Source of the DNA: an uncultured Collinsella sp.
GTDB lineage: Bacteria; Actinomycetota; Coriobacteriia; Coriobacteriales; Coriobacteriaceae
Reading direction: 5' to 3'
DNA: 17,628 nt
Assembly (NCBI GenBank): GCA_900545445.1
Contig: UQZH01000043.1
Span: 1-17,628, forward strand
Part shown: positions 5,645-14,114 of the stretch, in pieces
Position numbering within the stretch: position 1 is the stretch's first letter
How the letters are laid out: every line of letters begins with the position of its first letter
Made by a program: the position numbers and the translations under genes
Notes under the pieces: model-generated
What the model was told of the DNA's origin: nothing
The model's input: the letters and a program-made list of their open reading frames with translations, nothing else
Database searches by the model: none

Positions 5645-6433
5645 ATGGAACTCCCCAGCACTCTTTGCAGCAATGTGTACGACTTCGCGTTTTGCCCCGA
5701 GCCCTGCTACGACCGTCTGGTCGACCTCGCCGACCCCGAGGACTGGGGTCCCAGCAACCGCATCCTCAAAAACTACCTGTCGTTTTCGTTTAGCCGCGCG
5801 GTGTTCCTCACCGAGCGCGACGTGGACCAGACCGCACCGTCCAACCTGCCGCTGGTGTTTGACGACGACCGCTGCCTGTTTAACACCGGCCTGTACACAC
5901 GCCGTTACGAGACTATCTACGGCCTATTTGAGCCCAACACCGAGCCCGATGCGCGCCAGCGCTGGTTTTTGAAGGGCTTCTTTAAGGAAAGCGACCCCAT
6001 GCTGGTCTCGTTTGAGTACCTGCCGTGCCGCGTGCGCTTTGCCGAGGACCCCTCCGAACTGGTCTTTGACTACCGCCTTCCCATCCGCTCCAACATCGAC
6101 CACATTCTGGGCGACGAGGAAAACCTTACGCGTATTCCCGCCAGCCTGATGGGGGAGGGCAACTCGCTGCTGCTGCGCCGTGCCTTTGAGGGCGCCGTCG
6201 TCGAGGCCGCCCGCCGCGCCGCAGCCAACTACACGCTCGCGGTGCCGCAGTTCTACGGCGGCCGGATCCAGCTACTCCTACCGCTGTGCCTGACCGGCGA
6301 CAAGCCCGAGCTGGCGCTGACCATCCAGCGCGAGGATGGCTTCTACGCCGCGCGCACCTGTCTCACGCTCGACATGGCCTACAACAACGCACGACTTATC
6401 TGCCGCCCCGAGACCTCGTGGATAAAGCGGTAA
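5645..6433 (+). CDS. DUF3825 domain protein
   Basis: A 262-aa protein ending with the DUF3825 hallmark: an LAVPQFYGGRIQLLLPLCL segment at about 203-221, a strand pair around ALTIQREDGFYAART, and LTLDMAYNNARLICRP near the C-terminus (240-255). The function of DUF3825 is not established; a role as an OB-like or RNA-related domain has been suggested for parts of the family, which I cannot confirm. ATG 5645 has only a weak GGATTGGA upstream, and no alternative start lies nearby. GC content jumps back up to backbone level compared with the toxin-antitoxin block. It is 45 nt downstream of the Doc gene and no terminator is visible between them. Confidence 0.75.
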   Translation: MELPSTLCSNVYDFAFCPEPCYDRLVDLADPEDWGPSNRILKNYLSFSFSRAVFLTERDVDQTAPSNLPLVFDDDRCLFNTGLYTRRYETIYGLFEPNTEPDARQRWFLKGFFKESDPMLVSFEYLPCRVRFAEDPSELVFDYRLPIRSNIDHILGDEENLTRIPASLMGEGNSLLLRRAFEGAVVEAARRAAANYTLAVPQFYGGRIQLLLPLCLTGDKPELALTIQREDGFYAARTCLTLDMAYNNARLICRPETSWIKR

Positions 6434-6521
6434 ATGGTGGTTTAGCTGCTGGTTTGCTGGTTAGGGCGCTTGCCATGGCGCGGCCGACGCCCACGAATTT
6501 ACAATCGAGGGCAAAAAGTTC

Positions 6522-6551
6522 TTGGTAAACCACGCGCGGCTATGATAGTAT
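6522..6551 (+). promoter_or_regulatory. Promoter of tRNA-Val
   Basis: TTGGTA at 6522-6527 serves as -35. The -10 lies in TATGATAGTAT (6541-6551): GATAGT with a 16-nt spacer or TAGTAT with 18 nt. Transcription would start about 15-20 nt before the tRNA. Confidence 0.55.
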
Positions 6552-6571
6552 CTCTTTTGCCGAAAGGCGAC

Positions 6572-6646
6572 GGGCGATTGGCTCAGGGGTAGAGCATATC
6601 CTTCACACGGATGGGGTCACAAGTTCGAATCTTGTATCGCCCACCA
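6572..6646 (+). tRNA. tRNA-Val (anticodon CAC)
   Basis: A complete 75-nt cloverleaf with 3' CCA encoded. The acceptor stem GGGCGAT pairs perfectly with ATCGCCC, the D-stem is GCTC/GAGC, the anticodon stem TATCC/GGATG encloses loop TTCACAC (anticodon CAC, reads GUG), and the T-stem is ACAAG/CTTGT with loop TTCGAAT. Its 3' end would be a typical integration target for mobile elements, but no second copy of the end is seen in this window. Confidence 0.95.
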
Positions 6647-6656
6647 TCTAAAGCAT

Positions 6657-6693
6657 AGGTCAGAGGTGTTAAGCCTCTGACCTTTTTCTTTTT
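6657..6693 (+). terminator. Rho-independent terminator after tRNA-Val
   Basis: AGGTCAGAGG (6657-6666) pairs perfectly with CCTCTGACCT (6674-6683) over a 7-nt loop, followed by a T-rich run to 6693. Confidence 0.9.
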
Positions 6694-7013
6694 GACACCA
6701 AATCTGACACCAAAATCGAATCGATAATTTTAAACGCGGTTCTAGCTGATTTCTCCTGAACTGGCGTCATCGCGCGTTTTGCATAAAGCTCATGCGATCT
6801 TTCATTGAATTTGCCATGGGATTCACGCACAAATGTGGAGATAGGGACCACGGCCCCAGAACGCCTGCCAGCAGATTTGTGCCACACGGCGATCTTTAGG
6901 CGAAATGCGTCAAGCTATTTGTCGGCATTTGGTCAGCTTCCGGTACTTACCGGCATGATGCCGCCATTGATAATCGGTCTACCTGCAAACATAACGGCAC
7001 GCAGCCAAAGCTA
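6694..7013. other. Gap after tRNA-Val with no supported gene
   Basis: About 320 nt of mixed, lower-GC sequence. It begins with two adjacent copies of TGACACCAAA (6693 and 6705). A minus-strand frame of 72 codons (6669-6887) runs into the terminator and resembles the decayed 3' end of an element inserted at the tRNA, but I cannot identify it. The end of the gap supplies the ribosome site of the gene at 7026. Confidence 0.4.
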
Positions 7014-7025
7014 GGGGAGGCCCAT

Positions 7026-8183
7026 ATGGACGAGATCGTCTACGCAAACACCGCATTCCGCTACTGGCGCTGTCCACCGCAGGTCCGTGACCTCTACCCA
7101 AGACTGCCAAGCCCTGAAGACGGCTGGCGAGCCCTATCTCAATCGCCCTTTGTAGTCGACGTCCTCAAGACCCCGATTGTTACCGCAACAGTGCCAGGTG
7201 GCGTTAACTACCATTCGGGATTACGGACAACAATCCACTGTGATGATACTTCGGGGGTTGATAGCACGCTGGAAACCACGATGAGCTTTAGGGTTACCAA
7301 TCCACTTGCGACGCTATTCACCATGGCGCGCTTTATGTCTCCAACCGATCTTGTCCTTGCCATGTACGAATTTTGCGGATGGTTCTCAGTCTTTGAGCCC
7401 ACCGTAGCAGCAGAAGCGGAACTAGATAAAGCCAATGACGCTGCCGAGAATGCAACCACCGAATCCCTCTTTGACCTCGATGAAAGCCAAGACGAACCAC
7501 AATGGAAACGCGTTTATGCGCGCATAAAAGTCAAAGAACAGGCAAATGCGAAGGGGTCCAACGGACAAAAGAAAATGAAGGAGGTCATAAGGCTAAAGGG
7601 CACTTCGCTCTGGATGAGGAAGCCGCTCATCGAATTACACGAGCTTCATGAGTACGCCAGTAAGATGAAAAGACGAAAGTGGGGTACGAAGTTTTACAAC
7701 GCCGCTCAGCTGGTGACAGGTATAGCAGCTTCTCCGCTTGAGGTTGCAGGAATTTTATTGCTATCGCTTCCTCGCTCTCGCGGCGGTGCCGGCTTTCGAA
7801 ACATATATATTAACGACCTTACGCCGCTTACCGCAGCGGCTCAGAGCATTGCGGGGCAAAGAGTCTGCTACGGGGATATCGTGATCGTGAATCCCACCAT
7901 AATGAAGGCGGGCATCGTGGAGATTCAGGGAGAGGTCATCCACGGATCAGGCGCCGTGCTCGACCACGATGCCAAACGCATGACGGCGCTGCAAAGTATG
8001 GGGTATGACGTCTTCTTGGTTACGCAAGACATGCTTAACGATGCCGAGCAGCTTGATGCAATCGTGCGGAGTCTTTGCTCGCGCCTGGAATTGCGCTATA
8101 GGTGTAAAACTAAGGCGCAAAAGACGACGGAAATTGAGTTACGAGCCAACATCCTATGTAACTGGCTGGAAATCGGTCGTTAG
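7026..8183 (+). CDS. AbiEi/DUF559-like protein with C-terminal PD-(D/E)XK-type nuclease domain
   Basis: A 385-aa protein of a type that appears common in Coriobacteriia. The N-terminal part has TAFRYWRCPPQVR and the MYEFCGWF helix; a charged linker lies at about 133-190. The C-terminal part has ASPLEVAGILLLSLPRSRGG (236-254), then YGDIVIVNP with Asp284, VEIQGEVIHG with Glu299-x-Gln301, Asp313/Asp315-Arg318, and LQSMGYDVFLVTQ, closely following the Vsr/DUF559 endonuclease pattern. Nuclease activity is inferred from this D...ExQ arrangement. ATG 7026 follows GGGGAGG with 5-nt spacing. GC is moderate. The gene sits alone between two tRNA genes, suggesting an inserted accessory gene. Function could be antitoxin-like regulation, restriction or repair. 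Confidence 0.65.
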   Translation: MDEIVYANTAFRYWRCPPQVRDLYPRLPSPEDGWRALSQSPFVVDVLKTPIVTATVPGGVNYHSGLRTTIHCDDTSGVDSTLETTMSFRVTNPLATLFTMARFMSPTDLVLAMYEFCGWFSVFEPTVAAEAELDKANDAAENATTESLFDLDESQDEPQWKRVYARIKVKEQANAKGSNGQKKMKEVIRLKGTSLWMRKPLIELHELHEYASKMKRRKWGTKFYNAAQLVTGIAASPLEVAGILLLSLPRSRGGAGFRNIYINDLTPLTAAAQSIAGQRVCYGDIVIVNPTIMKAGIVEIQGEVIHGSGAVLDHDAKRMTALQSMGYDVFLVTQDMLNDAEQLDAIVRSLCSRLELRYRCKTKAQKTTEIELRANILCNWLEIGR

Positions 8184-8263
8184 ACGGGTGCCCTGCTCAC
8201 TTCCGGACGCCCTCGGTCGGCTGCCCGCGATGCCGCCCCAGGAAAGTTTTTCCAAAATTGTCC

Positions 8264-8292
8264 TTGCATCGCCGGGGGAGTTCCCGTATAGT
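8264..8292 (+). promoter_or_regulatory. Promoter of tRNA-Ala
   Basis: TTGCAT (8264-8269), a 17-nt spacer and TATAGT (8287-8292), ending 12 nt before the tRNA. This is the clearest promoter in the window. Confidence 0.8.
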
Positions 8293-8304
8293 ACTTTTTC
8301 GCAC

Positions 8305-8377
8305 GGGGGCGTAGCTCAGCTGGGAGAGCGCTTGACTGGCAGTCAAGAGGTCAGGGGTTCGATCCCCCTCGTCTCCA
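8305..8377 (+). tRNA. tRNA-Ala (anticodon GGC)
   Basis: A 73-nt cloverleaf: acceptor GGGGGCG/CGTCTCC with two G-U pairs, D-arm GCTC...GAGC, anticodon stem CTTGA/TCAAG with loop CTGGCAG (anticodon GGC, reads GCC), and T-arm with TTCGATC. The discriminator A is followed by CCC, so the CCA tail is not encoded and must be added enzymatically, unlike tRNA-Val upstream. Confidence 0.95.
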
Positions 8378-8392
8378 CCCGAGCATTGAATG

Positions 8393-8421
8393 AGGCTCCA
8401 ACGCAAGTTGGGGCCTTTTTT
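8393..8421 (+). terminator. Rho-independent terminator after tRNA-Ala
   Basis: AGGCTCCAAC (8393-8402) pairs with GTTGGGGCCT (8407-8416) over a GCAA loop with one G-U pair, then a run of six T. Confidence 0.9.
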
Positions 8422-8452
8422 CATATAGGAAAACAAGGTCAAAGGCGGCACC

Positions 8453-10486
8453 ATGATCCTCCTGGTCGACAAGATCGAAAAAAGCTTCGGCGCGCGCGTC
8501 CTCTTTAGCGGCGCATCCTTCCAAATCAACCCCGGCGAGCGCTTCGCACTCGTGGGCCCCAACGGCGCTGGCAAAACCACCATGCTCAAGATCATCATGG
8601 GCATCGACAGTCCCGATGCCGGCCAGGTCCAGTACGCCAAGGACTGCCAGGTAGGCTACCTAGAGCAGGAAACTAATCTGGAGCAAAAGGACACCACCAT
8701 CCTTGCCGAGGTCATGGCCGCCGCCAAGGAAATCCGCCGCATGGGCGAGCGCGCCAACGAGCTGCAGGCCCAGATCACCGAGCTCTCCGATCAGGGCAAG
8801 GACGTCGACGCACTCCTCAACGAGTATGGCCAGGTCCAGGACCGCTTTGAGCACCTGGGCGGCTACGAGCTCGAGAGCAACGCCCGCAAGATCCTTTCCG
8901 GCCTGGGCTTTAAGGTCACCGACTTTGAGCGCCCGTGCTCCGAGTTCTCGGGTGGCTGGCAGATGCGCATCGCACTCGCCAAGCTATTCCTGCGCCACCC
9001 CGACCTGCTGCTTCTGGACGAGCCTACTAACCACCTGGACCTCGAGAGCGTCCAATGGCTGCGCGGCTTTATCGCCAACTACGACGGCGCCGTCCTCATC
9101 GTCAGCCACGACCGCGCCTTTATGGACGCCTGCGTCGACCACGTCGCCGCTCTCGAAAACCGTCGCGTGACCACCTACACCGGCAACTACAGCAGCTACC
9201 TCAAGCAGCGCGAGGACAACCTGGAGCAGATGCGCGCCAAGCGTGCCGCTCAGGAGCGCGACATCGCCCACATGCAGGTCTTCGTCGACAAGTTCCGCTA
9301 CAAGCCCACCAAGGCTGCCCAGGCTCAGGAGCGCATCCGCAAGATCGAGCAGATCAAAAAGGAGCTTGTCATCCTGCCCGAGGGCCACAAGCACATCGAC
9401 TTTAAGTTCCCCGACCCGCCGCGCTCCGGCGACATGGTCGTGGGGCTCGAGGGCGTCTCCAAGTCCTACGGCAAAAAGCACATCTACAGCGATATCGACC
9501 TCAAGCTCTACCGCGGCGAGCATGTGGCGCTCGTCGGCCCCAACGGCGCCGGCAAGTCTACCCTCATGAAGATCCTCGCCGGTCTGGAGCCGCCAACTAC
9601 CGGCACGCGTGATCTGGGCACCAACGTGGGCGTGGCCTACTACGCCCAGCACGCACTCGAGGGCATGACCGAGTCCAATACCGTCCTGCAAGAGATCGAC
9701 ACCGTCACGCCCAAATGGACCGTGCCGCAGCAGCGCAGCCTGCTGGGCGCCTTCCTGTTTAGCGACAACGATTCCATCGAGAAGCAGGTCCGCGTCCTCT
9801 CCGGCGGCGAAAAGGCGCGTCTGGCACTGGCCAAGATGCTTGTGGCCCCCGAGGCGCTCCTGTGCCTGGACGAGCCCACCAACCACCTGGACATCGACTC
9901 GGTGGACATGCTCGAGAACGCCCTGCAAAACTTCCCCGGCACCATCGTGCTGATCAGCCACGACGAGCACCTGGTACGCGCCGTGGCCAATCGTGTGATC
10001 GACATCCGCGACGGCAAGGTCACGGTCTACGACGGCGACTACGACTACTACCTCTACAAGTGCGAGGACCTCGCGGCCCGCGCCGCCGCCGAGACAGCAG
10101 GGGAGAGCGTGCCTGTCGCGGCCAAGTCCGCCAAGGTCACCGCGGCCCAGCCCGATGCGCCCGCCGCCGCTTCCAAACCTGCCGAGGGCAAAAAGACCAA
10201 GGAGCAAAAGCGTGCCGAGGCCCAGGCCCGCGCTGCGCTCAACAAAAAACTCAAGGGCGTGCGCAACCAGCTCAAGAAGATCGAGGCAGAGCTCGACAAA
10301 AAGCGTGCCCGCTATGACGAGCTTATGGAATTGATGGCAAGTGAAGAGCTTTATGCCGATCAGGACAAGTTCAACGCCGCGCTGGGGGAATATAACGGCC
10401 TTAAGCAGGAGCTGCCCAAGCTCGAGGACGAATGGCTGGAGCTTTCCACCCAGATCGAAGAGGAGACCGCGCGTGAACTCTCGTAA
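8453..10486 (+). CDS. ABC-F family ATPase
   Basis: A 677-aa cytosolic ABC-F protein with two nucleotide-binding domains and no membrane segments. Domain 1 has Walker A GPNGAGKT (35-42), signature SGGWQ (166-170) and LDEPTNHLD with Asp189-Glu190. Domain 2 has Walker A GPNGAGKS (362-369), SGGEK (450-454) and Asp473-Glu474. The linker contains RYKPTKAAQAQERIRKIE, the P-site tRNA interaction region of ABC-F factors. Residues about 540-677 form an Ala/Lys-rich region and then a coiled coil, as in YdiF/Uup-type members. ABC-F proteins act on the ribosome to relieve stalls or, in ARE members, give antibiotic protection; which applies here cannot be told. ATG 8453 is preceded by a weak AAAGGCGG. A tRNA terminator separates it from upstream. 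Confidence 0.93.
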   Translation: MILLVDKIEKSFGARVLFSGASFQINPGERFALVGPNGAGKTTMLKIIMGIDSPDAGQVQYAKDCQVGYLEQETNLEQKDTTILAEVMAAAKEIRRMGERANELQAQITELSDQGKDVDALLNEYGQVQDRFEHLGGYELESNARKILSGLGFKVTDFERPCSEFSGGWQMRIALAKLFLRHPDLLLLDEPTNHLDLESVQWLRGFIANYDGAVLIVSHDRAFMDACVDHVAALENRRVTTYTGNYSSYLKQREDNLEQMRAKRAAQERDIAHMQVFVDKFRYKPTKAAQAQERIRKIEQIKKELVILPEGHKHIDFKFPDPPRSGDMVVGLEGVSKSYGKKHIYSDIDLKLYRGEHVALVGPNGAGKSTLMKILAGLEPPTTGTRDLGTNVGVAYYAQHALEGMTESNTVLQEIDTVTPKWTVPQQRSLLGAFLFSDNDSIEKQVRVLSGGEKARLALAKMLVAPEALLCLDEPTNHLDIDSVDMLENALQNFPGTIVLISHDEHLVRAVANRVIDIRDGKVTVYDGDYDYYLYKCEDLAARAAAETAGESVPVAAKSAKVTAAQPDAPAAASKPAEGKKTKEQKRAEAQARAALNKKLKGVRNQLKKIEAELDKKRARYDELMELMASEELYADQDKFNAALGEYNGLKQELPKLEDEWLELSTQIEEETARELS

Positions 10487-10769
10487 GGCCGCCGCCGTTG
10501 CGATGATCATCATCGCCATCGCCTGTCGCATCTGCGGCATCTTTATGAGCGCAATGACCGTTCTGCTGTGCTTTAGCGGCCTCACCGCCAAGCTGCAGAT
10601 CGTTGGCTTTGTCGTTGAGCTTTCGCGTGCACTGCCGAGCGCCATCGCCGGCTACGGCGTCATCACGTCGCCTTTTGGCGGTGTGTTCCGCCTGGATTAT
10701 GCTATCGTCGCTGTGATCCTGTTTGTAATTGACTACCTGCTCACGCGCGCCTCGCGCCGCGTCCGCTAG
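10473..10769 (+). CDS. Small two-helix membrane protein, unknown
   Basis: A 98-aa hydrophobic protein. I chose GTG 10473, which has AGGAG at 10461-10465 with 7-nt spacing; upstream extension in the same frame lies wholly inside the ABC-F gene. It overlaps the end of the ABC-F gene by 14 nt. A hydrophobic helix covers residues about 8-32 and a second covers about 70-88, ending in a basic RASRRVR tail. No family is recognised. Position suggests co-expression with the ABC-F and site-2 protease genes; the site-2 protease starts 9 nt downstream. Confidence 0.7.
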   Translation: MNSRKAAAVAMIIIAIACRICGIFMSAMTVLLCFSGLTAKLQIVGFVVELSRALPSAIAGYGVITSPFGGVFRLDYAIVAVILFVIDYLLTRASRRVR

Positions 10770-10778
10770 GGGAGCGTT

Positions 10779-11462
10779 ATGTCCAGCAGCTACATCATGA
10801 ACCTGCTCGCCAGTGCCGTTGCCGTCATCGTTGGCATCGTGATCCACGAGAGCGCGCACGCCGCCGCAGCCTGGGCGCTCGGCGACAAAACGGCTCGCTC
10901 GCGCGGCCGCGTCTCGCTCAACCCGCTCAACCATATCGACCCGTTTGGCACCATCATCCTGCCGCTGCTCATGCTCGCCGCAGGCGGTCCCGTGTTCGCC
11001 TTCGCCAAGCCCGTGCCCGTCTACCTCAACAACCTCAAGCACCCCAAGCGCGACGAGGTCCTGGTGAGCGTAGCCGGCCCCACATCGAACATCGCGCTCG
11101 CGTGCCTGGCCGCAGCCCTCATGCACCTGACCTACGGCAACCTCTACACCAGTATGTCCTTTGCCGTAGCGTCGCAAATCATGAACTTTGGCGCTACGTT
11201 TATCGTGGTCAACCTATCGCTTGCGTTCTTTAACCTCATTCCGATTCCGCCGCTTGACGGCTCGTCGATCATCGTGCCGTTCCTCAAAGGTAAGGCGCTC
11301 GCCAACTACTACCACCTGCAGCAATACGCCATGCCCATACTCATCATCGTGCTGTATCTGCTGCCCATGTGGACCGGCATCGATGTAATCGGCCGCTATT
11401 TCGACGTTACCGTGTATCCGCTTGCTGAGCAGCTGCTCAACTTCGCAATCGCCGGCATCTAA
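10779..11462 (+). CDS. Site-2 protease family (M50) intramembrane metalloprotease
   Basis: A 227-aa integral membrane protein. Zinc-binding HESAH (His23, Glu24, His27) lies in the first helix and NLIPIPPLDGS with Asp160 in a later helix, matching the two hallmark motifs of the short M50 family. The sequence SLNPLNHIDPFGTIILP between them is typical of these small homologues. The family cuts membrane-embedded substrates such as anti-sigma factors; the substrate here is unknown. Four to six hydrophobic segments are visible. ATG 10779 is preceded by GGGGAG. It precedes scpA by 84 nt, a pairing common in Gram-positive genomes. Confidence 0.9.
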   Translation: MSSSYIMNLLASAVAVIVGIVIHESAHAAAAWALGDKTARSRGRVSLNPLNHIDPFGTIILPLLMLAAGGPVFAFAKPVPVYLNNLKHPKRDEVLVSVAGPTSNIALACLAAALMHLTYGNLYTSMSFAVASQIMNFGATFIVVNLSLAFFNLIPIPPLDGSSIIVPFLKGKALANYYHLQQYAMPILIIVLYLLPMWTGIDVIGRYFDVTVYPLAEQLLNFAIAGI

Positions 11463-11546
11463 GGTAAACTTACAGGTCGACCGTGCAAAACTGTCGCAAT
11501 ATGCACCCAAACCGCGCCGCGAAGGCGCCGTCAAAGGAGGTCGAAG

Positions 11547-12359
11547 ATGTCGTATCGCGTGTCGACGCAGGTCTACAGCGGACCGTTCGACCTGCTGCTG
11601 CAGCTGGTAACCCGCCAAAAAGTAGATATTGGCGCCATCTCCATCAGCGAGGTGGCCGAGCAATACCTTGCCGAGGCCGAGCGCATCGAAGCACTGGACC
11701 TGGACGTGGCGAGCGATTTTTTGCTGGTCGCGGCAACCCTTTTGGACATCAAGGCTGCCTCTCTGGTGCCGCAGGAGGCCCCACGCAAAGCCGATGAAGA
11801 CGATGACGAGTTCGACGAAGATCTCGAGGAGCTCAGCGCGCTCGACGGCGACGCCCTGCGCGAGGTCCTGATCCAGCGCCTGATTGCCTACAAGCAGTTT
11901 AAGGGCGCGGCTGCGGCCCTCGGTGCCCGCATGCAGGCCGAAAGCCGTATGCATCCGCGTGTGGCCGGTCCCGACCCGGAGTTCCTAGGCCTTATGCCCG
12001 ACTACCTTGCCGGCATTACCCTGCGCGGTCTCGCCGTCATCTGTGCCGACCTGGACGGCAAGCGCCAGACCTTCTTGCTGGAGGCCGAGCATGTGGCGCC
12101 GCATCGCGTACCGCTCGACCTGACCGTGGCCTCAGTCGACCGCTTTACCATGGCGCACCAAACCTGCACCTTCCGCGAGCTGTTGGACGGCGATGCCACC
12201 ACCGAGCAGCTCGTCGTCACCTTCCTGGCCATGCTGGAGCTCGCCAAGCGCGGCTCGCTCACGCTGAGCCAGGACGAGATCTTTGGAACCATCCGCATCA
12301 ACCGCGTCGAGGGCGCCGAGGCCTATGTGCCCGGCGAGGGCCCCGAGCTCACCGAATAG
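11547..12359 (+). CDS. scpA: Segregation and condensation protein A
   Basis: A 270-aa kleisin subunit of the SMC-ScpA-ScpB condensin. The N-terminal YSGPFDLLLQLVTRQKVDI pattern and DFLLVAATLLDIKAA are diagnostic. A highly acidic stretch (DEDDDEFDEDLEE) at about 84-96 is the linker. The C-terminal winged-helix region ends with ELAKRGSLTLSQDEIFGTIRINR. ATG 11547 has a very strong AAAGGAGG. It binds SMC heads and ScpB to organise the chromosome; scpB follows 11 nt after the stop. Confidence 0.96.
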   Translation: MSYRVSTQVYSGPFDLLLQLVTRQKVDIGAISISEVAEQYLAEAERIEALDLDVASDFLLVAATLLDIKAASLVPQEAPRKADEDDDEFDEDLEELSALDGDALREVLIQRLIAYKQFKGAAAALGARMQAESRMHPRVAGPDPEFLGLMPDYLAGITLRGLAVICADLDGKRQTFLLEAEHVAPHRVPLDLTVASVDRFTMAHQTCTFRELLDGDATTEQLVVTFLAMLELAKRGSLTLSQDEIFGTIRINRVEGAEAYVPGEGPELTE

Positions 12360-12370
12360 GAGCCGCAACC

Positions 12371-13099
12371 ATGTCAACCCTTTCCACGCTAGAGGCAAAC
12401 AGCCTCAAAGGTGCCCTCGAGGCGCTGCTGCTGGTGTCGAGCGACCCGGTGAGTGCGCCCGCGCTGGCTGGTGCGCTGGATATCGCCCCCGGCGAGTGCG
12501 CATCGCTGCTCGCCGAGCTCAAGGTTGAGTACGAGGAGGCCAACCGCGGCTTTCAGCTGCGCGAGGTCGCCGGCGGCTGGCGCCTGTTTACGCACCCCGC
12601 CTACCACGACGTGGTCGAGGCCTACGTGTTGAGCTGGGACACGCAAAAGCTGTCGCAGGCGGCACTCGAGACCCTGGCCGTCATCGCCTACCACCAGCCC
12701 GTGACGCGCGAGGTGGTCAAGGGCATCCGCGGCGTCAACTCCGACGGCGTCATCGCGTCGCTCGTGGACAAGGGCCTGGTGCGTGAGCTCGGCCGCGACC
12801 CCCAGCGCGGTCAGGCCATCATCTACGGCACGACCAACGCCTTCTTGGAAAAGTTCGGTCTGCGCTCCACCCGCGACCTGCCCGACCTGGAGCAGTTTGC
12901 CCCCGACGAGCAGTCGCGTCAGTTTATCCGCGAGCGCCTGAGCGGCCGCAGTATTCAGTCCACGCTCGAGGAGCAAGCCGAGGACCTGGACGAAGAGCGC
13001 GAACTGCTCGATACCGATGTTGAAGATGTTGAGGCAGTCGGCAGCGAGGAATCCCGAGCCACCGACGACACTGCGGAGGATACGCATGACGAGGACTAA
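12371..13099 (+). CDS. scpB: Segregation and condensation protein B
   Basis: A 242-aa partner of ScpA, made of two winged-helix domains. LKGALEALLLVSSDPVSAPAL opens domain 1; ETLAVIAYHQPVTREVVKGIRGV and LVRELGRDPQRGQAIIYGTTNAFLEKFGL define domain 2. An acidic tail (about 200-242) is low-complexity and longer than in many homologues. GGAG at about 12359-12362 precedes the ATG. The gene overlaps or abuts rluB. Confidence 0.95.
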   Translation: MSTLSTLEANSLKGALEALLLVSSDPVSAPALAGALDIAPGECASLLAELKVEYEEANRGFQLREVAGGWRLFTHPAYHDVVEAYVLSWDTQKLSQAALETLAVIAYHQPVTREVVKGIRGVNSDGVIASLVDKGLVRELGRDPQRGQAIIYGTTNAFLEKFGLRSTRDLPDLEQFAPDEQSRQFIRERLSGRSIQSTLEEQAEDLDEERELLDTDVEDVEAVGSEESRATDDTAEDTHDED

Positions 13100-14048
13100 C
13101 GAAGCAGGGGAGACGCGCGCCATGGGCAACGCAGTACCCGCGACCGATGCCCAGCCCGTCTATCCGCACACCATGCGCCTGCAGCGTTTTTTGGCGCGCG
13201 CGGGCGTGGCGAGCCGCCGCGGCTCGGAGGACCTGATGACCGCCGGCCGCGTGACCGTCAACGGCCAGGTCGCGACCGAACTGGGTACCAAGGTCGATGT
13301 CGACCGCGATCAAATCGAGGTCGACGGCATGCCCGTCAAGCTCAACCAGGGCGCCGTGTACTTGATGCTCTACAAGCCGACCGGCTACCTCACCACCATG
13401 AGCGACCCGCAGGAGCGCCCTTGCGTGGCCGATCTGGTCCCGCGCGACCGCTTTCCGGGGCTCTTCCCGGTGGGCCGCCTGGACCGCGACACCACGGGCC
13501 TTTTGCTCTTTACCACCGACGGCGATCTGTCGCAGGACCTGCTGCACCCCAGCAAGCACGTCTACAAGACCTATCAGGCGCTCGTGGACGGCGAACTGTC
13601 CGACCGCGATCTCACGCCACTCCGCCGTGGCATCGAGCTCGACGACGGCCTATGCCAGCCGGCAATCTGCCGCGTCATCACCGCACGCGAGGCCGAGGCC
13701 GTAGCTCCCCAGGGCGTCAAGCCCGGCACCACCGCCGTGGAGGTCATCATCCGCGAGGGTCGTAAAAACCAGGTCAAGCGCATGCTGAGCAAGATTCACC
13801 ATCCCGTGATCCGCCTGCACCGCTGCAACTTTGCCGGCCTGGAGCTCAAGGACGTGGCCAAAGGCTCGTGGCGCGAACTCTCCGACCGCGAGGTGCAGAT
13901 CCTCAAAAGCGGTGGCATCCCTCCCAAGCAGGCCAGCGCCATACGCGGCGGCAAGCCCCAAGACACGCCTGCCAGCCGCACGCGTCACCACGGCAGCCAC
14001 GGCTCCGCACCCAAGCGCAACACCTACCGCGAGCGCTACACCGGCTAG
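13086..14048 (+). CDS. rluB: 23S rRNA pseudouridine synthase RluB family
   Basis: A 320-aa RsuA/RluB-type pseudouridine synthase. An S4 RNA-binding domain opens with MRLQRFLARAGVASRR (30-45), followed by the catalytic domain with GRLDRDTTGLL (Asp133 as the nucleophile) and a KNQVKRML motif near the C-terminal side. A basic, Gly/His/Arg-rich tail follows. The enzyme isomerises uridine in helix 89 of 23S rRNA by family analogy. Start choice: ATG 13086 has GGAGGA at 13075-13080 and overlaps scpB by 14 nt; ATG 13122 with AGGGGAGA is a good alternative. Confidence 0.92.
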   Translation: MTRTNEAGETRAMGNAVPATDAQPVYPHTMRLQRFLARAGVASRRGSEDLMTAGRVTVNGQVATELGTKVDVDRDQIEVDGMPVKLNQGAVYLMLYKPTGYLTTMSDPQERPCVADLVPRDRFPGLFPVGRLDRDTTGLLLFTTDGDLSQDLLHPSKHVYKTYQALVDGELSDRDLTPLRRGIELDDGLCQPAICRVITAREAEAVAPQGVKPGTTAVEVIIREGRKNQVKRMLSKIHHPVIRLHRCNFAGLELKDVAKGSWRELSDREVQILKSGGIPPKQASAIRGGKPQDTPASRTRHHGSHGSAPKRNTYRERYTG

Positions 14049-14114
14049 GCAACCCGCCGCGCCCCAACGCCCGCGAACCATACCAGCACGTCAATCATCG
14101 AAAGGAAGCATTGC

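Noticed and set aside
6619..6646. tRNA-Val 3' end as an attachment site of the 1282-5600 island
   Set aside because: I found no second copy of the tRNA end in the window, and the island lies upstream of the tRNA with a backbone-like gene between.
6669..6887. Minus-strand 72-codon frame next to tRNA-Val as an integrase remnant
   Set aside because: I see no tyrosine recombinase motif, it runs through the tRNA terminator, and a stop blocks it upstream. Left as a possible relic only.
8984..10645. Very long minus-strand frame opposite the ABC-F gene
   Set aside because: The + strand gene has all ABC-F motifs; long antisense frames are expected from GC-rich third-position codon bias, and the product is low-complexity.
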